From positions 93,440,020 to 93,504,019 of the forward strand of contig OX235272.1 in NCBI GenBank assembly GCA_944472155.2: a stretch of 64,000 bases of DNA, read 5' to 3'. How positions within the stretch are numbered: the first letter of the stretch is position 1; every line of letters begins with the position of its first letter. The notes beneath the pieces are model-generated. The model searched no databases, was not told where the DNA came from, and was given only the letters and a program-made list of their open reading frames with translations. Of this stretch, positions 1 to 11,513 are shown piece after piece. The stretch is from Trichobilharzia szidati (Eukaryota; Platyhelminthes; Trematoda; Strigeidida; Schistosomatidae). A program made the position numbers and the translations under genes.

Positions 1-46
1 CCTACCGTTGTACCACCGATGCAAAGCTTTATCCACGAGACTGCTT
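1..46 (-). repeat. Repeat end shared with the right edge of the assembly gap
   Basis: The first 46 bases are the exact reverse complement of 23534-23579, the first known bases after the N gap. The two copies lie in opposite orientation, so a dispersed element begins left of the window and another copy probably lies inside the gap. The element type is not recognised. Confidence 0.7.
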
Positions 47-1926
47 TGGCCATGTTGTTGAGTTCAGTTCATTGGCCTGTGGATGGATGTGGAGATGAAT
101 ACACTAATATAATTTTTCATTATTAATTTCCTCGTCGTTGATTATGCTTAGCAGATGAGTCTCGCGCTTTCATCAAGTTCACGACTGAAGTAATCCACTT
201 ATCTTATATAGATGGGTAGGTCATCAATTTAAGCAATTTTTCTAGTTTGATAATTTTGTTTGGTAATTGATCTGCTTTTCGCCTCTTATATGTGACCCCA
301 TTTGAAATGATGGATGCACACTTATATGAAGGGGCGTGTTATCCAAAATGATCTCGTAACACACCTGCTTCTATAATTAGAAGAGAAGTTTTCAGTTTTT
401 TGGAAACTTCGATGTTACCACCTTCTCATTCTATTTTGGAATCACCTTGGATGAAGATAAAATTGACATCATTATTAGTCAAAGCTGATGAAACGATGTG
501 ATAGAAAGACTACATTGACTACAGTAAGGCGAAATAGTCTTGGAGACGTTGACGATGACTGCAACGAATGAGACTGGTGTCCCAAATTTCTCAGACTAAT
601 ATCATTACCAACAGATACAAACAAGAACTACTTGTAAGATCAATGACACTCTGTTGATTGCGTTTGAAGGTGACCGACTGTGTGGAACTTTAAGTATATT
701 CATGATAAGCAAACGCATAACCATCTGATAATCAAGAAAATTGGTAACAAGACCTGATAGTATAAAAGATAACCCATTTGCGAGGCCGGACTGAATGATA
801 ATCATAACCAGAAACTCATGTCAGTTGCAGTTCAGATCACCGTTTATTCATCTGATACTTGACATAATCTCAATAACTTTGTGAAATATAGTTTAGGCAA
901 CTACTAAACAACCTCATGCTCATTTAACAGGTATGATACTTTCAGGAATCCTGTCAATAATGAAATATAGCGAAATATGGCAGTGAAAGCAGAAACTACA
1001 ACTGTTGAATGTTACAACATACTAAAATATATTGTCTGCTAAATTGCTTGCATTATTTGTAGACGTGTAGCCTACTTAGGACATAAGCTAAGGCATACTA
1101 TTTTAGTAGAAAGTCACACTATGATGAGTTATCATAAACGAATCACCCGTTAAGACTATACTTCACGACTAAACACACACACACTTTTGTAGTAGGAAAT
1201 AACTCCACACCTATACGTGGTTGAGATGTGATATGAATTCATCCTACATTAGAGTTTCTACCTAGCTCAGTCACAGGTCAACTTCATCAGTAAGCGCATC
1301 TAATAAGTATTTACGCATATGCAACTTCAAATGCTTCATTATTGTTATCTAACTGCTTTTATCAGTACAGAAATATATAAGCACCCATGCTTTGTGTTAA
1401 TTTGCTAAATGCCGATTGATTGTTTCAAGCATTTTATTGAAAACACATATTGTGTTTTTTTTATCGAAGATGACGCTTAATGTTTACGCAAAGTCTATCA
1501 ATTCAAAGTTCATCTTTGATTTGGTAATTTTCCGATAAGAGTTTAAGTGGTTGTGTATCATCGACTGAAATTTTTTATTACTGGTTGTTTTGTGAGCCAT
1601 TTTTAATACATTCGGTAATTTCTCGGTTGATGAAATTGATTTCCAACTTCAGCTTTGTCACTGCGTATTATGATCTCCGCTAAGAATAGTGTGTAGCACC
1701 CTTATATAAGGTCAAGCTGTACGCTTATAAAACTAATTCATGTACGCATGCTATATTTGCTATTTGGAATATTTGCCATTGTATAATTTAATATTGCTTT
1801 TCTTTTTACATATGTATTTTCGCGCGGTTATACAATTTCCGTTTGTTTTCGCGTTTTTCGAAATTCGATCTCGTTAACAATACATCTTTTCAAGTTTTCA
1901 CTTTTGCTTCTCAATATATTGTAGAG
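47..1926. other. No gene recognised
   Basis: AT-rich sequence with short open frames only. No conserved domain, splice-bounded exon or recognisable transposon protein was seen on either strand. Confidence 0.5.
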
Positions 1927-2275
1927 GTAAATAATTTCCCAAAATTATTCACCACAGCAGTCATCACTGAACATCGGATGCTGACCATCACTGTTTAAGT
2001 CCACTTGTTTAGCTGAAGGCTTCCAGTCAAGCATCCCCACCACTTGGTACTCCGTCGTGTCACGTGCGTGCACGATCACTAGCCAGCTAAGCATTCACTT
2101 CAACCCGCGATTCGGTCCCGAAATATATTACATACTTTGGGTGCCTAAATCTGGTCTTTTGCTTTGTATTTGGTACCCGAAGAGCGAACACTATAGAAGT
2201 TGTTGGTATTAGATCTTGCGTTAGTATACTCGGTACAATTTGCGAATATCATTACCGCCAACCTCTAAAGAGGTT
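1927..2275 (-). repeat. Dispersed ~340-bp repeat, copy A
   Basis: Matches, with scattered substitutions, 55868-56216 in the same orientation and 22445-22800, 25728-26066 and (weakly) 48750-49060 in the opposite one. Shared landmarks are a CGTGTCACGTGCGTGCACGA block and a conserved segment ending ATAGAAGTTGTTGGTAT. It encodes no protein, and no terminal inverted repeat or clear Pol III box was seen, so its class is undetermined. Confidence 0.75.
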
Positions 2276-2489
2276 TACTGTCACCCTCCATCCCATGGAT
2301 CTCAGCTCAAAGCTCGAATGGTTTCCGTTTACAGAGACCCTGGATAATTGTTAATAATATATATAATTTTACTATGATCTATATCTTAATTATCATACTT
2401 TATTGTAACAGCATATTTTGGTCATAAATTTGCAATTTATTATAAAATCAAAGATTATTATCTAAGCCCTATGAGACGGTAGTTATCCT

Positions 2490-5090
2490 TCCTTCCTCTT
2501 TTACAATGATTGACTATCTAGTCCGATAAATGGAGTTCTGCCATTTTTTGCAAGTCAGTGGTTGGCGGAAGTGTCATGGTAAGAATTCGCCATAATGCAT
2601 CTGTCACCAGGTTATTTGCACCAGACACGTCGAATGTCCGACGTGAGCTCTGAAATGTAGTTCAAGTTACATAGTCAACATGGAGAGCATCTATTCTTAA
2701 CAGTCTGAAGCGTACAAGTCGAAGGTTTGTGGTCAGTTAAAACAATAAACCGACGACCCTGAACAAAGTGGCGAAAGTGCTTGGTAGGAGCATAAATGGC
2801 AAAGAGTTTGCAACCCAAATCACAGTACCACATTTCATATTCAGACAGCCTTTAGAAAAGAATGCTAGGGGTATCTAGGTATTATTTATGAGTTGTAGGA
2901 GGCCAGCTCCTTTAGCCGTGTTAGATGCTTTGGAAGTAGGGGTTTATTATCAAGATGCACTAACAAAGTATGTCTGCAATAGACATCTTGATTTGTTTTA
3001 ATGCTTCCAGCGTGTCAGGAGTAAACGTTAAATTTTTTACACTTACCTTTCAGAAGATTTATCAGTGCCATCAAAATATGCTCATATTAGGGGAATAAAA
3101 CGATGTCACTAACTTACCATGCCGGAAAAATTTCCATGGTGATTTCAGATATATTATCAGTGGGAGCTTTGAATTATTTGTATTTTTCCAGGGGAAGAAT
3201 GTATCTCATGTTTTTCGACAACATGTCCCATGAAAGTCAAGGATTGAACACCACTCTGGCTTTTGGCTAAATTGGCTGTTACCGAGTGTTTTGAAAGTTG
3301 GTGGAAAACTTGTCGTTGATGAGCATAATGAGTCTATCCATCTGGACCAACTATAGGAATACCATCCAGATAGGCATAGGCAAAGGCGAGTCCACGTGAC
3401 ACATTACGAATGAAACATTGAAGTGTCTGTTCAGCGTTGCGTAAACTAAAAGGCATGCGAAGAGCCTCAGAAAGGCAAAATTTGTAGCAGCTGCTGTCTT
3501 CGGAATATCATCAAGTTGTACGGGGATCTGTTGATAAGCACATGTCAGATCGAGTTAGCTAAAAACAACTGAGCACTTAAAAGATGATGTCAAATCGTGC
3601 ATATGGGGAACTGGATAACGGCCTGTGACTATCTGAGCATTAAGCCCCCATAATTACAACGAGGCTATCAGTCTACGACATTGTTTTTAGGCACCATATG
3701 TAGAAGTGGAGGCCACGATCTGTTGGATGACCATATTACTCCATTTGGAGCATATATAAGGACTCAGCTTTAACAGCTTGCTGTCTCTCCGGGGACAACC
3801 AAAGTGCTTTAGAAAAACCGGTGGGTCAGTAGTTGTGAAGTGATGAATTACACTAGATGTCACACAAATAACACCACTACAAGGCTTGAAAGTGTCGTCG
3901 GGGGATTGGATTATGGTAAAGTACGGACTTGAAGTCTGTAGGGTTGAATACACCGGGCTGAGAGAAAATGCGTATGTGTGAGACTACTGTAGACGGCGAG
4001 TCGTGTGGTGGAGTCAGTCAGCTTGTACCTGCCAGAATTTACTGGCAGCTAATAGTGCTGCAATAGATCCATACCACTAATGTTAGTAGTTACATCGGCC
4101 ATGATGAAAACCCAACAGGAAGGACGGCGAAGTCTGACACTAAGGTCTAAGAACCTACTGCCATAAGTTTTGGTAAGCGGACCATTGGTGGCACGTAGGT
4201 TTATGCATGTTAGTAGCAGACGCTCCTCTGGTGTATGCAGGGTGACGCTTGCTTCTGCTACAGTGTGAGCTAGGATGCATGTCCTAGAGCTACGGTCTAC
4301 GACAAAGAAGGGGTGACAAGGGAGTGATTCGCCAGGCACTTCTCGACTGGCTGCTGTCAATGGTGCAGGGGCGAATACACCTTTTTGCGCTAGCACTATG
4401 ACGGCCATGATGCCAACAAGTTCCAGGTGGCAAGGTTCTGGATTTCCACCCTCTGTTTCTGTTACGCGAGGAAGATTTGCTGCAAGGGCGAAACGCGCGA
4501 TTTTGAGAACGACTTCTACCTCTAAGCTCCGTCCTAATACTACATAACTTTTGATAGATATGTTTCATGTCGAAACTGGAGGGGTAACTCGTTGGATGGA
4601 GGTAGTTCTGAAAGTTCGTGAATAAGACAGCAGAAATGCTTGTGAATGGTTTGGTAGCTTCGACGCCTCTGTCAGCTGACTCTGCTAATTCTGTCAAAGG
4701 TAATTTATAGACGGATGCAAGAATTCCTTGCATTTTCTTAGGTAGCCTTTGAAGCCACGATTGTTTTAGGAAGGTTTCGTCAATTTTGAAATCAGGAACT
4801 AGAATTCATTGAACGTCTTTAAAGATTTCCCACACTTTTTGTTTACCAGCTGGCGATACTGTCTTGATCATAGCCGCTTTCAGACGATCGTAAAGGTCGA
4901 GGGAGTAGTCTTCAGGAATATCTGAAACGCTCTTCATGATGTTTTCAGGAGTACTCGCAGGTACTAGGATGGCTTCAGTTTCTTAAAAATGAATTTGCCG
5001 CAAAGCGAACCAAGCTTCACCACGTGAGAATCATGAAGATGGTGAGTTGTGGCGTAACTGCCACCTGCACGGGACAGTCATTTTCACCCA
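2490..5090 (-). pseudogene. Decayed Ty3/Gypsy (CsRn1-like) gag-pol remnant
   Basis: Read on the minus strand, fragments occur in the order of a Gypsy polyprotein. A Gag capsid-like region lies around 5080-4690 (LPLTELAESADR). A protease region follows near 4330-4050, with the conserved DRSS and MADV..GMDLL landmarks but an AHTVAE string where a DTG active site is expected. Reverse transcriptase follows at about 3850-3330 (RYPVPHMHD, YAYLDG where YxDD is expected). RNase H lies near 2760-2590 (RRFIVLTDHK), then a short linker. Many stops and frameshifts interrupt it and the catalytic Asp residues of PR and RT are altered, so it is a fossil. The order and motifs resemble the CsRn1 clade known from trematodes; that assignment is from motif recall, not alignment. 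No LTR could be delimited. Confidence 0.75.
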
Positions 5091-5100
5091 CGGTTAGATA

Positions 5101-5390
5101 AGGTATATGATAAAAAATAATAAAAACATCTCACAAAAGCAAAATATTACACAACTTCAAGTAAAAGTAAAAACAACTCACTATGCAATAGTAAAACAAA
5201 GCAGCTACTAGACAAAATTAGACTACGGACAAACTGGGCTTAATCTGTGGCAAAAATGAGACTCGGGACCATCATTTGTAAGTTACTGGCAGTGCTATTG
5301 ATATCCTACACTTTACTAGCCTTTGCTTAACGTAATTTACCAGTGTACCCAGTAATACAGCACTCCACCTAACTTTTAAGTACTGATGAC
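5101..5390. other. A-rich flank, nothing recognised
   Basis: A-rich sequence just upstream (in minus-strand sense) of the Gag-like region. It could be leader or LTR remains of that element, but nothing supports a boundary. Confidence 0.3.
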
Positions 5391-5992
5391 AAAACGCAAA
5401 TCGAAAAGACTTGGTTACTGTGGAGGAAGTGATCAAGTGCGCCATATATTTGATTGAAACAAAAGGTTAAGACTATAGGCAAAGTTAAAGTATCTCGTCC
5501 CAGGGAATGCGAATGCACAAGTGACCTTGAGCATATTAATCTTAAAAAGAAGTGATTTTTACGCAAAAATGACCTTTATTCACAAGCAAACATATGAAAA
5601 CACATTATACGCAGAATCTTTCCCTGGTATGACAAAACAATACGTCCCAGTTATAATGAGAAGAAACAGTCTCTAAGTTAGACCAGTCTCTGTACGTGTA
5701 TTTAACGAGGTGACTGGAGGTGAACTTTTTTGTGACCCATCTGTCGCTCTTTCTCTGCGTTGCAGTTTTCCCCAAAAACCCCTAGTTGAATTACTATGGT
5801 TTACAGTCAAAGGGATTGACGATTTCTTTGAAGGAAAGTGTGGACAAAACAAGTTAAAATAAATAATACCAGACCCAAACCTAACCGTAATTGCTACTCT
5901 AACCCTAAACTTGACTCCAGCTGTAACATAATTAGAACCCTTATCCCAACCTAAGTCCTAACATTAACCCCAATACCTTCCCTTGACCATCA
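5391..5992 (+). repeat. Diverged repeat with telomere-like CTAACC runs, copy 1
   Basis: Similar in order to 34940-35260: a segment around GGCAAAGTTAAAG and CAGGGAATGC, then an imperfect array of CTAACCCTAA-like words (about 5870-5990). The array is too degenerate to be a telomere; it reads as a component of an interspersed repeat. Confidence 0.5.
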
Positions 5993-6305
5993 AATATTCA
6001 ACATCGTTTTTACGAGCTAGTATAAACCAATTTGATTTCTTTGTGCTCGCCTCTTGATTGTGAGGTAGAGGTTCCTGATCTTCGGTAAACTTCTGCGTAG
6101 CTCGTCCCGCCACTCGACTATCGTAGCTTTGGTTGACTCCCAAAGGAACAGTGCTGGGATTAATTATATGTGGTTTGAAGTATGAGAGGTGTTAAGATTG
6201 TTACTACTGGGAATGGAGTTGATCCTTTCATCAGTTAGTCCTCCGGTATCATCGTCAATAGAAAAGAGATAATAATAGACATAATTAGTAGTTATTCGGA
6301 CTAAA
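5993..6305 (-). repeat. Dispersed repeat, partner of 61014-61337
   Basis: The reverse complement aligns over its whole length with 61014-61337 (for example AAGATCAGGAACCTCTACCT in both). No protein family was recognised. The two copies are 55 kb apart and diverged. Confidence 0.7.
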
Positions 6306-6463
6306 AGACAGAAAAAGAAATAAAGAAGACGTAACAACCGTCGGCTGATTAAATTTGAAGGATAATATATATATCGGTAATAATCATGATAATAATAATA
6401 AGTGTAGTTAAAGTTCTCAGGGGAGTAAGACGGGAGAGAATGTAAAGAAGTAAAACGACAAAC

Positions 6464-7060
6464 CTAGTTGTCTACCTCTAAATGGTGTATGGGATTTTTA
6501 GGGGATAGGCCATTTCGACGCAGTCCTTGTGTCGCTGCATGATTGTCCAGCCTTCGCTTAAAGGCGTCGACAGACGGTGCAATAGCTACGCCTGCCGGTA
6601 AGGAATCCCAGGGATGGCAAACCCGCAGTGAAAAGAAGTGGGAGTGCATCCGAGTCCTTGCCGTCTGGTGAGCTATCCTTCTGGGATTTCCGAAAGGAAG
6701 CCTATGCCTACCCAATGGCAGAACACCTTTATTTGGGTGATTCTGGTCACTGATTTTTATGAGGGCTTAAATCTTTATCTTGAAAAAGATAACAATGAAC
6801 GCCTTGACAGATCATGCTTCTACCTTTAAATATATACCATTCACCCAGCCTATTGTTGAGATGCGACCATGTGGGATCTGCTCAGATTTATGGGGCGTCT
6901 TATTAATTAACTTGCTGTCTGTCGTCAGATCTTTTCATACCACTCCACAATGTCTTATCTCATTTATTTTCTGACAACGTCTTTACTTGATCCTCATTTT
7001 ACTCCATTAAACTTAACATCTTATAGCTCTTCATTACTTATTATACTCCTACTCTCTGAA
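6464..7060 (-). pseudogene. 3' end remnant of a CR1/Jockey-like non-LTR reverse transcriptase
   Basis: On the minus strand the last 83 codons contain the C-terminal signature of this class: an FFSLRVCHPWDSLPAG stretch and then SVDAFKRRLDNH. These correspond to the usual F..R....WN.LP....A.S...FK..LD pattern. Weaker similarity (GxSMICQG, resembling the usual RRGDMI string) extends upstream in broken frames to about 7060. The catalytic RT core is absent. It is a 5'-truncated fossil. Confidence 0.6.
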
Positions 7061-8580
7061 GGGTACGGTAGTGCACTAAATGCACAAAAAGGTATAAAAT
7101 AAAAACAACTGGCATGAGGATAATTGTATTAAAACCAAAAGTGGATATCATGATAGTTTGTGATATATCTGTAGCATTTTACATTGCAAATGAATGTTGT
7201 TACCCTAGGGTGTTTCCTTTATTAATGCATTTATTAATGATACTTGCACTTACCTATTTCATTACAATTTAATGATTCACCTCAGCACTTTAATTTTTCT
7301 AAAACAGATTCCAATCCCTTGTAAAAGGTGTACTTACCTCAATATTGGTTGGTTATCGTATGCCTACAACCACGGGATGAAAACGGAACGAAGTCGATTT
7401 TCCCGCTCAACCTGGAGGACAACTGTACAATTCAATAACTATACGGCCTAATTCAGAAAATGAGTGTATTATATGTATCGAATATTTAACAGTTGAAATA
7501 CGATTAACTTGTAGACAATCTACGATTTGATATTATATCATACTTGATCGTGCCTGTAAAAATGGCATGCATTTTCATGTAAATTTGTAAATTTATATGA
7601 AATACATTATTATTGTTACTTGTTAACCCTAACGAGATATTAGCACATTGTCCAAACAGGACTTGAAAATGTGGTCTGGGTGAAATTTGCTTTTTAGTCG
7701 GTGAATAGCATTCATATTGGCTCTGTGATGATGACAAGTTCCGTTATCCAGTGGCTAGCATGCATTCAAATTCATTTAAGCGTTCGCACCTCTTAGGCGC
7801 GAAATCTTAACTTCACCAGATTGTTCGAGGAGAAAGGTCTAGGACTTATCTAACGAATATGTTTATATTACAAACCCAAGAGATGTGCGTAAAGACTGTG
7901 CGACGGAAAAGGTTGGAATGGCTTTGGAGCCAGTTTGCATCTGCACACATTAAAACAAAGTCTTTAAACTTTGGACTCCGCACCACAGATATGCTTAGTG
8001 CCATTAGCTTTCGTCATGCGTTAGTACCAATATGTTTATCTTAGTGCAATCCATGTGCAAATTAGACTGTCATTAACACATTTCTGTTTGTATGCTTACG
8101 GCATTAACAGCAGCACGTCTTTCGGTTAGACTACATGGTCTTCTGAGTGTTGGGTTATATTTAAGATAGACCTCAAATAACCGCACATACTAAATACTTC
8201 ACCGCCTGATAACCTTATCAGTACTCTACCTAGCGTGTAAGTACTGACTGACGAAATCAAGGTAAAAAGACTTGAGACTGGAAGTGTGTCCTGAATGGAG
8301 TTGTATTTTACACAAATGAAATATCAATTTTAATAAATAAGGATGTTATACAACTTGACACACGATTCCGAAGCGCGCTTTTCGATTACTGCGCTACATT
8401 TGCATAGTTACCTAAAACTATGATTTTTGTGGAATATCTTGTCAGAAAGTTGCAAAAAACCATTACAATTATTTGACTTTGAAACACTGAATCTTTGGAT
8501 ATAATATTGTATATCAATAACACCTATAACTATCTATTTGCCACTCTGTGCTTGTCTAACACAAACTAATACCTATAATT
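7061..8580. other. No gene recognised
   Basis: Mostly AT-rich sequence without convincing exons or transposon domains. Confidence 0.45.
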
Positions 8581-8786
8581 GTATATATATTGATGGATTT
8601 ACATGTTCAAGTTGGCTTAAGTCAGTGAGCCAATGATTTTGGTATCATTTTGGTTAACTGTTATTGACTGTGATATTATTATTGTATATATATTGACGGA
8701 TTTACATGTTCAAGTTGGCTCAAGTCAGTGAGTCTATGGTTTTGGTATCATTTTGGTTAACTGCAATTGACTGTGATATTATTATT
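8581..8786 (+). repeat. Two tandem 103-bp units
   Basis: 8581-8683 is followed directly by a second copy, 8684-8786, with about five differences. Both start GTATATATATTGA and contain TTTGGTATCATTTTGG. The doublet lies about 140 bp before the recognisable 5' part of the RTE copy, so it may be part of that element's 5' untranslated region. Confidence 0.8.
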
Positions 8787-8925
8787 GTTGTTTTCGCTTG
8801 TTACCCTTCTTGTTGTGAATTATTTTCCCGTGCTGGTGTTTTTCTTCTTGTTTACTCCCTGTTTTCCTGGTTTTTAGGGGGAGCAACCCACAAGGTCGCT
8901 TCTCTCTAAATTATAAATTATTGTA

Positions 8926-11513
8926 ACAACCCCCCTGCTCAGGCATGAGGCTAGCAACCCCACCCTGTAAACAAACCTGCTACAGAAACTTCAGCACGAT
9001 GTATCTCCTTGAGACAAAAGAAAAAGTCTGTGTGGGGACATGGAATGTCCGTACCATGTGCGAGATTGGCAAAGCTGCCCAGATCGCAAACGAAATGAAA
9101 AGATAGAGAATTCAAGTACTAGGAATATGTGAAAGCAGATGGAACGGGAATGGACTCACCAAATTGTCAACGGGTGAGTCAGTGATCTACTCCGGTCACC
9201 CAGAAGATAACCACTCGCACACCGAGGGCGTGGCTATCATGATGTCACCAACGGCAACCAAGGCTCTGATACAATGGGAGGCGATCTCGCCCAGGATAAT
9301 GACACACCGCTAGATTCAACTCCAAAGGAAGGAAAGTGTCAATTATACAATGCTATGCACCGACCAACAACGCAGACCTCGAAACGAAAGAAGAATTCTA
9401 CAGACAACTACAGGCAACAATGGACAATACTCCAGCTGGTGACATTAAAATACTAATGGGAGACATGAACGCCAAACTGGGATCAGACAACACAGGAAGG
9501 GAACTCACCATGGGTAGAGAAGCTTTCGGAGAAATGAACGAAAACGGAGAACTCTTCGCCGACTTCTGTGCCTTCAATGAACTAGTGATCGGTGGCAGCG
9601 TATACAAACACAAGGATATCCACAAGGCTACATGGGTGTCACCAGATGGGCGAACCAAAAACCAAATTGACTTCATCTCAATCTCAAGGAAGTGGAGGCG
9701 CAGCCTGCTGGACACAAAAGCAAGAAGAGGAGCAGACGTTGGCTCAGACCACTATCTCGTACAAGGGACAATCCAAATCAAATTAAAAGCTTTCAGAGAA
9801 TCAGGAGCTGCAGATAGGCCACAAGCCAAGTTCAACACTCAAAAACTGAAGGACCAGGACACAAAGGACATCTTCACTGCAAGTATAAAAGACAAAGCTG
9901 AGACACAAACCAACACTGGCGAATAGGTCAGCGTCGAAAAGCACTGGAACAACTTGAATACAGTGTGGAGTCAAACCTGCATGGAAGTTCTAGGCAGAAA
10001 GAAGAGACAGGACAAACACTGGCCCACTACGGACACTTGAAAACTAACAGAAGAGAGAGGGATGGTGAAACAAAAGATCCTCCAGTGCACTGACGAGTAA
10101 CAAAAACAGGATTTGAATGCAAGCTACGAGACACTGAACAAAGGAGTAAAGAAGAGTGCCAGAGAAGACAAAAGAAAGTACTATGAAACCATGGCAAGTG
10201 AGGCAGAACAAACTGCAGGCAAAGGAGACCTCGCAACACTCTACCAAACTACTAGGTACCTATCGGGCAAACGTTTGACACAAATCAAGCCGGTGAAGGA
10301 TGACAATGGAAAGTCACTCACCAAAGAAGTGGAGCAAAGGAAACACTGGGCTGAACACTTCAAAAGACTCCTAAATCGACCACCATCGACAACGCGCCCA
10401 ACAATACCAACAACGGAGACAGAGCTACCAGTGAACACCAATTCCCCGACGAAATCAGAAGTCCTGAAGGCAATCAAGATGCTAAAGGCTGGAAAAGCAG
10501 CAGGACCAGATGGAATCTCAGCAGAAGGATTGAAAACGGACCCACAGACAACAGCGGACTTGATGACGCCACTACTGGAGAAGGTGTGGAAAGAAGGCAA
10601 AGTACCTGAAGATTGGAAGAGAGGATACTTATTCAAACTACCAAAGAAAGGATACCTAAGTCAATACAACAACTGGCGCGGAATTATGCTCCTGTCCATC
10701 CCAAGCAAAATACTAAGCCGCATCATCCTGGAGAGAATCAAACAAGCCCTGGATGAAAAACTTCGACCAGAACAGGCTGGATTCAGGAGAAACAAGTCAT
10801 GCATTGATCAAATTGCCACATTACGGATCATCAATGAAAAAAGTTTGGAATGGCAGTCACCTCTCTATCTCAACTTCATCGACTTTGAAAAGGCCTTCGA
10901 CAGCGTCGATCGAGAGGTGACTTGGCAACTGCTTCGCTACTACCAAGGGGTGCCACCGACAATTATACATCTCATCCAACAGCTGTACGATAATGCTGCA
11001 TGCCAAGTAATCCACAACGGGAAACTTACGGAATCCTTCGAAGTGAGGACAGGAGTAAGACAAGCTGGCTGCCTACTATCGCCAATGATTTTCTTGATTG
11101 CAGTAGACTGGATAATGCGACAAACAGTGGGCAATGAGGAAACAGGCATAAAATGGACTCATACAAAGAACTTGGAGGATCTGGACTTCGCCGATGATAT
11201 ATTTCTGATTTCCCACAAACTGGAAGACATGCAAGCGAAAAGCAACAAGTTGGCAGAAGAAGCATCAAAGATAGGACTTCAGGTGAGCATAGAGAAAACA
11301 GAGGTGATGAAGATTACTGGGCAACACCAACAGCAACAAAAGCAACAGACAACAATCAGCATAAATGGGAGGAACCTGAAAGAAACAACCTCTTTTACCC
11401 ACCTTGGAAGCATAGTTTCAACTACAGGCGGAACCGACGAGGATATCAAAGCAAGAATCGGAAAAGCAAGACAAGCTTTCACTACTCTCAAGTCTGTGTG
11501 GGGGAATAAATAA
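8926..11513 (+). pseudogene. Old RTE-type non-LTR retrotransposon, 3'-truncated
   Basis: The protein fragments follow the RTE order. The apurinic/apyrimidinic-like endonuclease spans about 9030-9770, with a GTWNVRTM-type start, YAPTN, GDMNAKLG, KNQIDFISISRKW and SDHYLV. Reverse transcriptase spans about 10440-11510, with FIDFEKAFDSVDR as motif A and an intact FADD as motif C near 11190. It is closely related to the younger copy at 49429-52653. Stops occur at 9104 and 9924 and several between 10020 and 10110, with indels near 9310; an extra residue splits the QGCLLSP motif. The frame ends at 11511 within the connection after the RT core, where Gypsy sequence begins; the C-terminal domain and 3' tail are missing. 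Confidence 0.85.

Noticed and set aside
5870..5990. Telomeric repeat
   Set aside because: CTAACC-like words are irregular and embedded in ordinary sequence repeated at 35140-35240; no regular array or chromosome end.
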